Assembly (NCBI RefSeq): GCF_002261425.1
Contig: NZ_NEVJ01000003.1
Location: 3,038,001-3,102,000, forward strand
Direction of reading: 5' to 3'
DNA: 64,000 bases
Source of the DNA: Bordetella genomosp. 9
GTDB taxonomy: Bacteria; Pseudomonadota; Gammaproteobacteria; Burkholderiales; Burkholderiaceae_B
Of the stretch, positions 52,785 through 63,101 are shown in pieces. The position numbers were made by a program, and so were the translations under genes. How positions within the stretch are numbered: position 1 is the stretch's first letter; every line of letters starts with the position of its first letter. The notes under the pieces are model-generated. The model was given only the letters and a program-made list of their open reading frames with translations. It made no database searches and was not told the origin of the DNA.

Positions 52785-54447
52785 CCATCGCGGCCAGCTG
52801 ATCCAGATTGAAGGGCTTCTGCAGCACGCGTTCGTGCTCCAGCACCGTGCCGCCGACCTGCGCGTCGGCGTAGCCGGTCGCGAGGATGACGGGCAGGTCC
52901 GGAAACAGGCTGCGCGCGCGCTCGATCACCTCCGCGCCGTTCAGCTTGGGCATGACGAAGTCCACCATCAGCAGGTCGGGCGGCTGTTCTTCCAGCATCG
53001 CCAGGCCTTCTTCGCCATCGGCGGCCTGCCGCACCTCATAGCCCAGTATCTGCAGGCACTCGACGATCAGGTGACGCACCGATGCGTCGTCGTCGATCAC
53101 CAGGACGCTGGCGGCGCGCGCCTTCGCCGGCGCGCTGACGTCGGTGGATGGCATGCCGTCCACGGCGGCGTGATCGGCCAGCGCGAGCCAGATTTCCACC
53201 ACCGCGCCGTGGCCCTCCACGCTGGAGACGCGGGCCGTGCCCCCGGACTGGCGGGCAATGCCGTAGACCTGGCTCAGGCCCAGGCCCGTCCCCTTGCCCA
53301 CGGGCTTGGTCGTGAAGAAGGGGTCGAACACCTTGTTCAATACGTGGGGCGGGATGCCGGTGCCCGTGTCCTTCACCGCGACGACGATGTAGCGGCCCGC
53401 CGGCAGGTCGCCATCCCCGCTGTCGCGCACGGCGGTCGCCAGGCTGACTTCGCCGCCCGCCGGCATGGCGTCGCGCGCGTTCAGGCACAGGTTCAGCACC
53501 GCCAGCTCGAGCTGGTTCGCGTCCGCCGTGGCCAGCGGCAGGTCGGGCGAGAAATCCGTCAGCACGCGTACCGTGGGCCCCAGGGACAGGCCCAGCAGTT
53601 CGCGCATCCCGGCCAGCAAGGCGTTGATGTCGGTGGGACGCAGATCCAGGTTCTGGCTGCGTGAAAACGCCAGCAGCTGGGACGTCAGCTTGGCGCCGCG
53701 TTCGACGGCATGCTTGGCGTTGAGCGCGAGCCGCCGCAGCCGATCGTCCGATGACGTACGCTGTATCAGCTCCACGCTGCCCATGATGACGTTCAGCAGG
53801 TTGTTGAAGTCATGGGCCAGCCCGCCGGTCAGTTGGCCGATGGCTTCCATCTTCTGCGATTGCACCAGCGCGCTCTGCGTGCGTTCGCGTTCGCGGATCT
53901 CCTTCATCAGCCTGTCGTTGGCGCGGGCCAGGGCATGGGTGCGCTCGGCGATGCGGGTTTCCAGCGTCTCGTTGAACAGGCGCAGCGACTCTTCGCTCTG
54001 CCCCTGGCGATGCAGCGCCGCGCGCGCCTCGTATTGCCGGCCACGTCCGCGCAAGGCGGTGGTGACGGCGCGGTGCAGGACGTCTTCGCGCAAGGGCCGC
54101 TGCAGCAGGGTCACGTTGCCGAGCCGATCGCAGGCGTCAACCGGATCGGCACCGGCGGCGCCGTTCGCCGCCCGCGCTGGCGGCGAGGCGGGCTCCATCA
54201 CCAAAAAAGAGAAGTCGGACCACGGTTCCTGCCGGGCCACCCAATCGGCCAACTCATCCAGCACCGACGCATTCAACGATTCTTGTGCGACGATGGCGCA
54301 GGCAGCGCCCGTGCGCAACGCGGCCAGCAGCTGCGCCGCGTCAGCGCAAGCCAGGCCTTGTCCGCCCACCGCGTTCAGCGCCCTGCCTATGATCCGCCCG
54401 TCATCGCCATGCGGGGCCAGCACCAATACTTGCATGGCATTGTCCAC
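52762..54447 (-). CDS. Hybrid sensor histidine kinase/response regulator
   Basis: 561-residue soluble hybrid kinase. Residues 5-130 resemble a receiver domain that has lost its acidic pocket. A coiled coil (ESLRLFNETLETRIAERTHALARANDR) leads to the HisKA box GGLAHDFNNLLN (H212) and a HATPase domain with NLCLNARDAM, DTGTGIPP and GKGTGLGLSQVYG. The C-terminal receiver has VIDDDAS, LLMVDFVMPKLNG (phospho-Asp) and LQKPF. No membrane segment or PAS domain. GTG 54447 has GGGAG upstream; ATG 54435 is possible. No output partner nearby. Confidence 0.9.
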   Translation of the reverse strand: MDNAMQVLVLAPHGDDGRIIGRALNAVGGQGLACADAAQLLAALRTGAACAIVAQESLNASVLDELADWVARQEPWSDFSFLVMEPASPPARAANGAAGADPVDACDRLGNVTLLQRPLREDVLHRAVTTALRGRGRQYEARAALHRQGQSEESLRLFNETLETRIAERTHALARANDRLMKEIRERERTQSALVQSQKMEAIGQLTGGLAHDFNNLLNVIMGSVELIQRTSSDDRLRRLALNAKHAVERGAKLTSQLLAFSRSQNLDLRPTDINALLAGMRELLGLSLGPTVRVLTDFSPDLPLATADANQLELAVLNLCLNARDAMPAGGEVSLATAVRDSGDGDLPAGRYIVVAVKDTGTGIPPHVLNKVFDPFFTTKPVGKGTGLGLSQVYGIARQSGGTARVSSVEGHGAVVEIWLALADHAAVDGMPSTDVSAPAKARAASVLVIDDDASVRHLIVECLQILGYEVRQAADGEEGLAMLEEQPPDLLMVDFVMPKLNGAEVIERARSLFPDLPVILATGYADAQVGGTVLEHERVLQKPFNLDQLAAMVSEALQR

Positions 54448-54628
54448 CGTAGCTCCCGTTGTTCTTCGATGACCCATTACATCAGCTCCCGCGAAGGGGT
54501 GGCTGTTACGCCGTGTTGCAGCGGGTGCGGGATATTTTCTCTGCGGAGCATGCCTAAGCATTCCATTACGAGTTTGCGTACATGATAGGCTTTGGCCCAT
54601 CCATGACGCCTTGGGAGAACTGCGCTTC

Positions 54629-56566
54629 ATGTCGAAACCGCTGGAAGACTACGGAATCATCGGCAATATGCTGTCCGCCGCGCTGGTGTCGCGCGACGGC
54701 TCCATAGACTGGCTGTGCCTGCCGCATTTCAACTCCGCCGCCTGCTTCGCCGCCCTGCTGGGCACTGAAGAGCATGGCTGCTGGCGGCTGCGGCCGCGCG
54801 GCGTGTTCAAGTCCCACCGGCGCTATATCAGCGGCACCGCGGTGCTGGAAACGCGATTCGAAACCGCCACCGGCGCGGTCACGCTATTCGATTTCATGCC
54901 TTTGAGCGATGACGAAGAACGCGTGGACGTCGTGCGCATCGTGCGCGGCGACCAGGGCCAGGTCGACATGGATATGGACCTGGTGCTGCGGTTCAACTAT
55001 GGCCAGGCCGTACCGTGGGTGCGCCGGCGCGACTATGGCATCAGCGCCGTGGCGGGGCCCGACGCCGTCGAGCTGCATACCCAGGCGCCCCTGGAAGGCA
55101 AGGACCTGCGCACCGTTTCGCGGTTCACGGTGCGGGCCGGCGAACACGTGCCTTTCACGCTTTCCTATCATCCGTCGCACAAGGTGCCGCATTTCGTTCC
55201 CGACCGCCTGGAAAGCCTGGATCGCACGGTGGCATGGTGGAAGGAATGGTCCAAGCGCTGCCGCTCCGACCACCGCTTTCCCGAATGGCACGACGCCATC
55301 GTACGTTCGCTGATCACGCTGAAGCTGCTGACGTTCCGGCCCACCGGCGGCATCGTCGCCGCGCCCACCACGTCGCTGCCCGAGAACATCGGCGGCACGC
55401 GCAACTGGGACTACCGCTATTGCTGGCTGCGCGACTCCGCGCTGACCTTGTACGCCCTCTTGAACGCCGGCTATCGGGAAGAAGCCGAAGCCTGGCGCAT
55501 GTGGCTGATGCGCGCGTCGGCCGGCCATCCCAACCAGCTGCAGATCATGTACGGGATCGCCGGCGAGCGCAGCCTGCCCGAAATGGAGATCCCCTGGCTG
55601 CCAGGCTATGAAGGCAGCACGCCGGTGCGCATCGGCAACGCCGCGTCGGGGCAGATCCAGATGGATATCTACGGCGAGCTGATCGATACGCTGCATGCGG
55701 CGCGCGAAGCCGAACTGGCGCCGCTGGAACAGGCATGGCGGCTGCAGCGCATCCTGCTTACGCCGCTGGAGCACGGCTGGAATACGGACGATCATGGCAT
55801 CTGGGAAGTACGCGGCGCGCGGCGGGCGTTCACGCATTCGCGCCTGATGTGCTGGGTGGGCTTCGACCGCGCGATCAAGTCGGCGGAACGCTTCGGCCTG
55901 CAAGGCCCCGTGCAGCGCTGGCGCCATATCCGCGACACGATACGCGCGGACATTCTGCAGAACGGCTTCGACAGCGGACTGAACAGCTTCGTGCAGTACT
56001 ACGGGGGCAAGGGGCTGGACGCCAGCCTGCTGCTGATCCCGCAGGTGGGATTCCTGCCCATCGACGATCCGCGCGTGGCCGGCACCGTGCAGGCGATAGA
56101 AAAAGGCCTGCTGCGCGATGGGCTGGTGATGCGCTATGTGCCGGAACAGTCGGACGACGGCCTGGCGCAGGACGAAGGCGTGTTCCTGGCATGCAGCTTC
56201 TGGCTGGCGGACAGCTACGTCATGCAGGGCAGGCTGGACGAAGGCGCCGAGCTGTTCGAGCGGCTGCTGTCGCTGCGCAACGACCTGGGCCTGCTGGCGG
56301 AAGAATACGATCCGGTGCGGCAACGGATGGTGGGCAATTTCCCGCAGGCGTTTTCGCATATCGGGCTGGTCAACACCGCCTACAACCTGCTGCAGGCGCA
56401 AGGGCCGGCACGGCAGCGCTCGCGCAGCGCGGCGCCGCACAACGGGTCGGGCGCGCACAAGGAATCGCAGTCGGCGGCCGCTGCGACGGAGGCGGCCGAC
56501 GCGCATGCCGCGACCGCGCATTCGGCCAGCGAGCAGCCCGCGGCCGGCGGCCCCCCGCCGCGATAG
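54629..56566 (+). CDS. Glycoside hydrolase family 15 protein
   Basis: 645-residue GH15 protein, related to bacterial trehalases and glucoamylases. It starts KPLEDYGIIGNMLSAALVSRDGSIDWLC, then a beta-sandwich of about 230 residues, then the alpha/alpha barrel with GGTRNWDYRYCWLRDSALT and QDEGVFLACSFWLADSY carrying catalytic glutamates. The last 70 residues are Ala/Ser/His-rich and look disordered. It has no signal peptide, so it probably acts in the cytoplasm on trehalose or a short alpha-glucan. ATG 54629 fits the family; TTG 54611 is an alternative. Confidence 0.92.
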   Translation: MSKPLEDYGIIGNMLSAALVSRDGSIDWLCLPHFNSAACFAALLGTEEHGCWRLRPRGVFKSHRRYISGTAVLETRFETATGAVTLFDFMPLSDDEERVDVVRIVRGDQGQVDMDMDLVLRFNYGQAVPWVRRRDYGISAVAGPDAVELHTQAPLEGKDLRTVSRFTVRAGEHVPFTLSYHPSHKVPHFVPDRLESLDRTVAWWKEWSKRCRSDHRFPEWHDAIVRSLITLKLLTFRPTGGIVAAPTTSLPENIGGTRNWDYRYCWLRDSALTLYALLNAGYREEAEAWRMWLMRASAGHPNQLQIMYGIAGERSLPEMEIPWLPGYEGSTPVRIGNAASGQIQMDIYGELIDTLHAAREAELAPLEQAWRLQRILLTPLEHGWNTDDHGIWEVRGARRAFTHSRLMCWVGFDRAIKSAERFGLQGPVQRWRHIRDTIRADILQNGFDSGLNSFVQYYGGKGLDASLLLIPQVGFLPIDDPRVAGTVQAIEKGLLRDGLVMRYVPEQSDDGLAQDEGVFLACSFWLADSYVMQGRLDEGAELFERLLSLRNDLGLLAEEYDPVRQRMVGNFPQAFSHIGLVNTAYNLLQAQGPARQRSRSAAPHNGSGAHKESQSAAAATEAADAHAATAHSASEQPAAGGPPPR

Positions 56567-56584
56567 CGGGACTGGTCACAGGGG

Positions 56585-58159
56585 CTAATCCGCCGCCACG
56601 TGCTGCAGTTCCGCGTCATCGGCGGCCTGTTGCGCCGATGGCTGCCCCGACGCCGGCCGCCGGGTGCGCATGAAGATCAGGCACGGGATGGCCGCCAGCG
56701 TCAGCCACATCATGAAGCGGAAGTCGTCCAGATAGGCGATGAAGGCCGCCTGGTTGTTGAGGATCTCGTTCATGCCCGCCATGCCGGCGGGCGTGCTCAT
56801 GTCGAACATGCGCGACAGCGCATCCGGATGGATCATCATGGCGCCCGCCGTGATATAGGCGCCCAGGGACGCATGCAGGATCGCGGTATTGCGCACCAGC
56901 AGCGTTTGCATGGCGGAGATCCCGATGCTGCTGCCGATGTTGCGCGACAGGCTGTAGATCGCGGTGCCATCGGATCGCAGCGACCGGTCCAGGGTCGAGA
57001 ACGTCATGGTGGTCAGCGGCACCGACGTGAATCCCAGGCCCAGGCCCTGGATGAATCCCGGCACGATCACGTCCCACTCGGTGATCTGCGGCGTATAGCC
57101 GGACATCTGCCACAACGACAGCGTGGTGAGCCCGAACCCCAGCGCAATGACCAGGCGGCCATCGATCTTGCCCACGATGCGCCCGGCCACCAGCATGGAC
57201 ACCATGGTGCCGAGGCCGCTGGGCGCCGTGACCAGGCCGGTGGTCACGACCGGGTAGCCCAATATCGTCTGCAGCAGCGGCGGCAGCAGCGCGCGCGTCG
57301 CGTAGAGCAGCAGGCCCAGCAGGAAATAGAAGGCCAGGCCCATGGCGAAGTTGCGGTCGCGCAGCAGCGCGACCTTGAAGAAGGAGTGTTCGCCGCTGGT
57401 CGCCGTATGCAGGATGAAGAACGTGAACGACACGAAGGCGCAGACGGCGTAGATCCGGATCTCGATCGAATCGAACCAGTCGGCCTGCTCGCCGCGGTCC
57501 AGCATCAGCTGCAGCAGGCCGATGGCGATCGCCAGGGTGGCGAAACCGAAGACGTCGAAACGGTTGTCGCGCCGCGCGCCGTCGTCGTGGATGAAGCGCG
57601 CGACCCCGTAGAAGGACATCAGCCCCACCGGCAGGTTGATCAGGAAGACCCAGCGCCAGTTCATGTTGTCGGTCAGCCAGCCGCCCAGGGTCGGCCCCAG
57701 GATCGGTCCCAGCATCACACCCATGCCCCACACCGCCATGGCCTTGGCGTGGTCCTTGGGTTCGTTGACGTCCAGCATCACCGCCTGCGACAAGGGCACA
57801 AGCGCGGCGCCGAAGGCGCCCTGCAGCAGTCGGGCCAGCACGATCTGCGCCAGGTTGCCCGCCGCCCCGCAGGCCAGGGACATGACGGTGAACCCGGCAA
57901 TGGACACCAGGAAGACCGACTTGAGCCCGTAGCGTCCCGTCAGCCAGCCGGTGACCGGCGTCGCGATCGCCGCGGCGACGATGTACGAGGTCAATACCCA
58001 GGTGATCTGGTCCTGCGACGCCGACAGTCCGCCCGCCATGTGCGGCAGGGCGACGTTGGCGATGGTGCTGTCCAGGGTCTGCATGATCGTCGCCAGCATG
58101 ATGGAGACGGTGATCATCGACTTGTGCGGGACGGCGCCCGGATGGCCGGCGGGGGACAT
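56585..58159 (-). CDS. DHA2-family drug exporter (EmrB/QacA type)
   Basis: 524-residue, 14-helix proton-driven multidrug exporter of the major facilitator superfamily. DSTIANVALPHMAGGL and ITWVLTSYIVAAAIATPVTGWLTGRYG are motif D1/A, and WRWVFLINLPVGL motif C-like. It is second in a pair with the MarR-family regulator upstream on the same strand. A palindrome related to the regulator's own operator lies just before its start. An EmrA-type adaptor gene is not next to it. Confidence 0.93.
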   Translation of the reverse strand: MSPAGHPGAVPHKSMITVSIMLATIMQTLDSTIANVALPHMAGGLSASQDQITWVLTSYIVAAAIATPVTGWLTGRYGLKSVFLVSIAGFTVMSLACGAAGNLAQIVLARLLQGAFGAALVPLSQAVMLDVNEPKDHAKAMAVWGMGVMLGPILGPTLGGWLTDNMNWRWVFLINLPVGLMSFYGVARFIHDDGARRDNRFDVFGFATLAIAIGLLQLMLDRGEQADWFDSIEIRIYAVCAFVSFTFFILHTATSGEHSFFKVALLRDRNFAMGLAFYFLLGLLLYATRALLPPLLQTILGYPVVTTGLVTAPSGLGTMVSMLVAGRIVGKIDGRLVIALGFGLTTLSLWQMSGYTPQITEWDVIVPGFIQGLGLGFTSVPLTTMTFSTLDRSLRSDGTAIYSLSRNIGSSIGISAMQTLLVRNTAILHASLGAYITAGAMMIHPDALSRMFDMSTPAGMAGMNEILNNQAAFIAYLDDFRFMMWLTLAAIPCLIFMRTRRPASGQPSAQQAADDAELQHVAAD

Positions 58160-58164
58160 GGATT

Positions 58165-58184
58165 TAATAACCTACGTTACTATT
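58165..58184 (-). promoter_or_regulatory. Second MarR-type operator, before the exporter
   Basis: TAATAACCTACGTTACTATT is an imperfect copy of the perfect palindrome found before the MarR gene. It lies five bases before the exporter's start codon, so a bound repressor could block an internal promoter or translation start. Confidence 0.6.
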
Positions 58185-58221
58185 TGAAGAAAAAAAGGGA
58201 GCGCTTCCGCCCCCGCTCGCC

Positions 58222-58719
58222 CTACTCCACCTGGGTCAACAGCTTGCGCAGCAAGCGCTCCAACGCATCGACTTCCGCCGCGTCGAAGCTGGCGAATAGC
58301 GACTTCAGCTGCGTGCGCCGGCGCGGCAGGTATTGCCGCACGAACGTCTGCGCCTTCGGCGTCAGTTGCAGGAACACCTGCCGGCGGTCGCTTTCCCCGG
58401 CCAGCCGGGTCACATAGCCTTGCCTTTCCAGCTCGCGCGCCACCCGCGTGCTGTTGGTGCGCGAGGAATTCATGAATACACTCAGGTCGGACGGCTTGAG
58501 GCGGTGCTGTTCGCTGGCATAGATGACGACCAGGGAAGTCCACAGCGTAGAATTCAAGCCATGTTCGCGCAGCGGCGCATCCATGTGATCCCCCAGCCGC
58601 GCGGCCACATGCATGAATAGCCGGCTGATCACCGATTCGCGCAATTGATGGCGCGATGCCAGGCGCAGGGACAGTTCGTCCATGGCCTGCTCGAAGGGAT
58701 CGAAGGAAGACGGGGGCAT
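58222..58719 (-). CDS. MarR-family regulator of the exporter
   Basis: 165-residue winged-helix repressor. LNSTLWTSLVVIYASEQHRLKPSDLSVFMNSSRTNSTRVARELERQGYV is the DNA-binding domain in consecutive segments, and ESDRRQVFLQLTPKAQTFV the wing and linker. C-terminal helix dimerises. It lies upstream of, and with, the EmrB-type exporter gene, the typical arrangement for efflux control. Ligand unknown. Confidence 0.93.
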   Translation of the reverse strand: MPPSSFDPFEQAMDELSLRLASRHQLRESVISRLFMHVAARLGDHMDAPLREHGLNSTLWTSLVVIYASEQHRLKPSDLSVFMNSSRTNSTRVARELERQGYVTRLAGESDRRQVFLQLTPKAQTFVRQYLPRRRTQLKSLFASFDAAEVDALERLLRKLLTQVE

Positions 58720-58744
58720 CGCGGCTCAGCGCATCCGGCGCAAC

Positions 58745-58762
58745 TAATAACGTACGTTATTA
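58745..58762 (-). promoter_or_regulatory. Perfect MarR-type operator palindrome
   Basis: TAATAACGTACGTTATTA is a perfect 18-base palindrome, 26 bases before the MarR start codon. Its half-sites recur before the exporter gene, which points to autoregulation. Confidence 0.75.
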
Positions 58763-58888
58763 TATCGCCGATCCCGCTGACGAAGGACTGAACCGGGCGC
58801 CAAGCCCGGACCGAATCCGCTGTCCCGCGCGTCGCGATTCGGTTTAAATCCGGGGTTCCGGCCAGCGCGCCCCCAGCCTATCGACACC

Positions 58889-59656
58889 ATGCCCGTGCAA
58901 TCCGAAAACGTACCCCACAGTTCCGACACCCTGACCCTGCGGGCCGACCTGGCGCTGGCGCTGCGCGCCGCCGCCTACCACGGGCTGGAAGAAGGCGTCT
59001 GCAACCACTTCAGCGTCGCGCTCGACGACGGCAGCGACCGTTTCCTGATCAATCCCCACGGCCTGCACTGGAGCGAGGTCGAAGCTGACGACATCGTGAT
59101 GGTGGACGGCCGGGGGGCCAGGCTGGCCGGCCGGCACAACGTCGAAGCCACCGCCATGTTCATCCACGCGGCGATACATCGCATCGCCCGCAAAACCTGT
59201 GTGCTGCATACGCACATGCCCTACGCCACGGCCTTGACCCTGACGGCCCGGCGCGGCCTGGATACGCGGCTGTCGCAGAACGCCATGCGCTTCCACGGCC
59301 GGGTGGCCATCGATGCGCGCTACGACGGCCTGGCGCTGGATACGGCCGAAGGCGAACGCATCGCGCGCGCCATGCACGGCGCCGACGTGGTGTTCCTGGG
59401 CAACCATGGCGTGGTGGTGTGCGGCGAACGCGTCGATTACGCCTACGACGATCTGTACTTCCTGGAACGCGCCTGCCAGGCCGAAGTGCTGGCGCTGTCC
59501 ACCGGCGCGCCGCTGGAGCCGGTGCCGGAAACCATGGCGCGCCACGTGGCGATGCAGATGCAGGGCGAGCGGCTGCAGTCGACGCTGTTCTTCGAATCGC
59601 TGCGGCGCCGCCTGGGCGGGGCGTCGCGCGATAAGGAACGCGATACGGGACGCTAG
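58889..59656 (+). CDS. Class II aldolase/adducin-family protein
   Basis: 255-residue protein with the zinc-dependent class II aldolase fold. GLEEGVCNHFSVALDDG at the N-terminus, the metal-binding histidines in VLHTHMPYAT, and LGNHGVVVCGERV match the family. Related members act on hydroxy acids or sugar phosphates such as fuculose-phosphate; the substrate here is unknown. The MFS/MarR operators lie on the other side, so it is not part of that unit. About 126 bases upstream carry no other gene. Confidence 0.88.
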   Translation: MPVQSENVPHSSDTLTLRADLALALRAAAYHGLEEGVCNHFSVALDDGSDRFLINPHGLHWSEVEADDIVMVDGRGARLAGRHNVEATAMFIHAAIHRIARKTCVLHTHMPYATALTLTARRGLDTRLSQNAMRFHGRVAIDARYDGLALDTAEGERIARAMHGADVVFLGNHGVVVCGERVDYAYDDLYFLERACQAEVLALSTGAPLEPVPETMARHVAMQMQGERLQSTLFFESLRRRLGGASRDKERDTGR

Positions 59657-59699
59657 CTGGCCCGCCAGGCAGGCCCCATGCCGGTCCGCCGATCCGGCG

Positions 59700-60590
59700 T
59701 CAGAACGCCGGCACCACCGCGCCCTTGTACTTTTCCAGGATGAACTGCTTCACCGCGGGCGTATGCAGGGCCTGCACCAGCTTCCGCACGGCGGGCCGGT
59801 CCTTGTCGTCGGGCCGGGCCACCAGCACGTTGGCGTAGGGCGAGTCCGCGCCTTCGATGAACAGCGCGTCCTTGGTCGGCACCAGGCCGGCTTCCAGCGC
59901 GTAGTTGGTATTGATCAACGCCAGGTCGACGTCGTCCAGCGAACGCGGCAGCATGGCGGCTTCCAGTTCCTGGAATTTCAGTTTCCTGGGGTTGTCGGTG
60001 ATATCCAGCGGCGTCGCGCGGATATTGCCGGCGTCCTTGAGCTTGATCAGGCCCTGCTTCTGCAGCAGCAGCAGGGCGCGGCCGCCGTTGGTGGGATCGT
60101 TGGGGATCGCCACCGTCGCCCCGCTCTTCAGATCCGACACGCGCTTGATCTTGCGCGAATAGGCGCCGAACGGCTCGACGTGCACCTTGGCGATCGCCAC
60201 CAGGTTGCTCTTGCGATCCTGGTTGAAGGTGTCCAGATATGGCTGATGCTGGAAGAAATTCAGGTCCACCTGCTTGTCGACCAGCTGCACGTTCGGCTGG
60301 ACGTAGTCGCTGAACACCTTGATGTCCAGGTCCACGCCTTCCTTGGCCAGGGTGGGCTTCACGAACGCCAGGATCTCGGCGTGCGGCACCTGGGTCGCGG
60401 CGACGACCAGCTTGTCGGCCGCGGCGGCGGGCCAAGCCACCAGGGCGGCCGACACCCCGGCCGCCAGCAGCGCCATGCCGGCCATCCAGGCGCGGCGCGC
60501 GGGGTGCGCGGGCGCGTCGGTTGCGGACGCGCGCCGGCCAGCGTCGGCCAGGAGCTGCGCGGCACGCGCGCGCGGCAATGATCGATTCAT
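59700..60590 (-). CDS. metQ: MetQ/NlpA-family methionine-binding protein
   Basis: 296-residue periplasmic receptor of the D-methionine ABC importer family. A long N-region with Arg pairs (residues 1-35) precedes the hydrophobic core MAGMALLAAGVSAALVAWPAAAA; there is no lipobox Cys, unlike most MetQ proteins, so it is probably soluble. VFSDYVQPNVQLVDKQVDLNFFQHQPYLD and AIPNDPTNGGRALLLLQ are family signatures. GGAGGAAAAAAAATG is a strong ribosome site and fixes the start. metN and metI are not adjacent. Confidence 0.9.
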   Translation of the reverse strand: MNRSLPRARAAQLLADAGRRASATDAPAHPARRAWMAGMALLAAGVSAALVAWPAAAADKLVVAATQVPHAEILAFVKPTLAKEGVDLDIKVFSDYVQPNVQLVDKQVDLNFFQHQPYLDTFNQDRKSNLVAIAKVHVEPFGAYSRKIKRVSDLKSGATVAIPNDPTNGGRALLLLQKQGLIKLKDAGNIRATPLDITDNPRKLKFQELEAAMLPRSLDDVDLALINTNYALEAGLVPTKDALFIEGADSPYANVLVARPDDKDRPAVRKLVQALHTPAVKQFILEKYKGAVVPAF

Positions 60591-60692
60591 TTTTTTTCCT
60601 CCTTGTCGGGGTTCCCGCTTGGACCGTTTAATACGAAAGGGATCAAATCTACATGAACCCGGCTTTTTTGTACTCCATCTGTTTATTACGCG

Positions 60693-61705
<1,013 letters not shown>

Positions 61706-61706
<1 letters not shown>

Positions 61707-62452
61707 TGCAGATCCGCCGGCATTTGCTGCGGCCGGCGGCGCGCCTGCGCCGCTCGCGCCGCACGGCCACGGCCTCACCCCAGCGCCTGTGGCTGTTCGA
61801 TCTGGACAATACGCTGCACAACACCTCGCATGCCATCTTCCCGCGGATCGACGCGGGCATGGCGCGCGCCGTGGCGGAAACCCTGGGGGTGGACCTGGAC
61901 ACCGCCAACGCGCTGCGCACGAAGTACTGGAAACGCTACGGCGCGACGGTGATCGGCATGGTGCGCCATCATGGCGTGAATGCCGAAACCTTCCTGCGCA
62001 TGAGCCACGATTTCGACGTGCTCCCCTTGCTCAAGTCGGAAAGCGGCCTGCCGGCCAAGCTGCGCCGGTTGCCGGGGCGCAAGGTGCTGCTCACCAATGC
62101 GCCGCTGCATTACGCCCGCACGGTGCTGCGGCACCTGGGCCTGCTGTCGCATTTCGACAGCCTGTGGGCGATCGAGCACATGAACTGGCACGGCAACTTC
62201 CGCCCCAAGCCTTCTGCCATCCTGCTCAAGCGCGTGCTCGCGCGCGAAGGCGCGTCGGCCGCGCATACCGTGCTGGTCGAGGACACCCTGGAAAACCTGC
62301 GCGGCGCGCGCCGCGCGGGCCTGCGCACGGTGCACATACACCATCCGGGCACACCCTTCAGCAAGGGCGGCCGCAACCGGCCGGGCTATGTCGACTTGCG
62401 AGTACACTCGGTCAGCGAGCTGCTACTGCAACGCCGCCCCTTGCGGCGCTAG
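61706..62452 (+). CDS. HAD-family pyrimidine 5'-nucleotidase
   Basis: 248-residue HAD hydrolase of the Sdt1/YjjG-like group. The nucleophile motif LFDLDNTLHNTSHAIFP is preceded by a 25-residue Arg-rich tail; motif II is VLLTNAP, and motif III KPSAILLKRVL then VEDTLENLRGA. Cap-1 is helical. It probably dephosphorylates UMP/CMP-type nucleotides. The ATG overlaps the argB stop by one base (TGATG), so coupled. slmA follows. Confidence 0.9.
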
Positions 62453-62517
62453 CGCGGTCCTTTTCAGTTTTTGTTTCCTGAACTCAATTACCGGCCGCCT
62501 CGCGGACGGCCACACCC

Positions 62518-63093
62518 ATGGCAAGCAGACCCGGCGAAAAGAAAACGCAGATCCTGCAGACCCTGGCGGAAATGCTGGAGCAGCCTCACGCGGCTCGAAT
62601 CACGACAGCGGCCCTGGCGGCGCGCATGCAGGTTTCGGAAGCGGCCCTGTACCGGCATTTCGCCAGCAAGGCGCAGATGTTCGAAGGCCTGATCGAGTTC
62701 ATCGAGCAGACGATATTCACGCTGGTCAATCAGATCGGTTCGGCGGAGCCCGATGGCGTCGGCCAGGCACGGCGCATGGTCAACATGCTGCTGACATTTT
62801 CCGAACGCAACAAGGGCATGACGCGCGTGCTCACGGGCGACGCGCTGGTGACGGAAGACAACCGTCTGCAGGAACGGATCAACCACATCAACGATCGCAT
62901 CGAAGCCTCGTTCCGCCAGGCCTTGCGCACGGCGGTGCACGACGGGGCCTTGCCGGCGAATGCCGATGTCAGCGCGCATGCCAGCCTGTTGACGCATTTC
63001 GTGCTGGGACGCTGGCTGCGGTATGCGCAAAGCGGTTGGCGCGTGCCGCCGACCGTGCACCTGGACGAACAGCTTCGCCTGGCCTTGGGCTGA
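62518..63093 (+). CDS. slmA: Nucleoid occlusion factor SlmA
   Basis: 191-residue TetR-family DNA-binding protein that blocks FtsZ ring assembly over the chromosome. The N-terminal helix-turn-helix reads ARITTAALAARMQVSEAALYRHFASKAQMFEGLIEFIEQTIF in adjacent pieces; GLIEFIE and the C-terminal QSGWRVPPT segments match SlmA. It follows argB and the nucleotidase, an arrangement widespread in Burkholderiales. Confidence 0.93.
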   Translation: MASRPGEKKTQILQTLAEMLEQPHAARITTAALAARMQVSEAALYRHFASKAQMFEGLIEFIEQTIFTLVNQIGSAEPDGVGQARRMVNMLLTFSERNKGMTRVLTGDALVTEDNRLQERINHINDRIEASFRQALRTAVHDGALPANADVSAHASLLTHFVLGRWLRYAQSGWRVPPTVHLDEQLRLALG

Positions 63094-63101
63094 CGCCAGC
63101 G

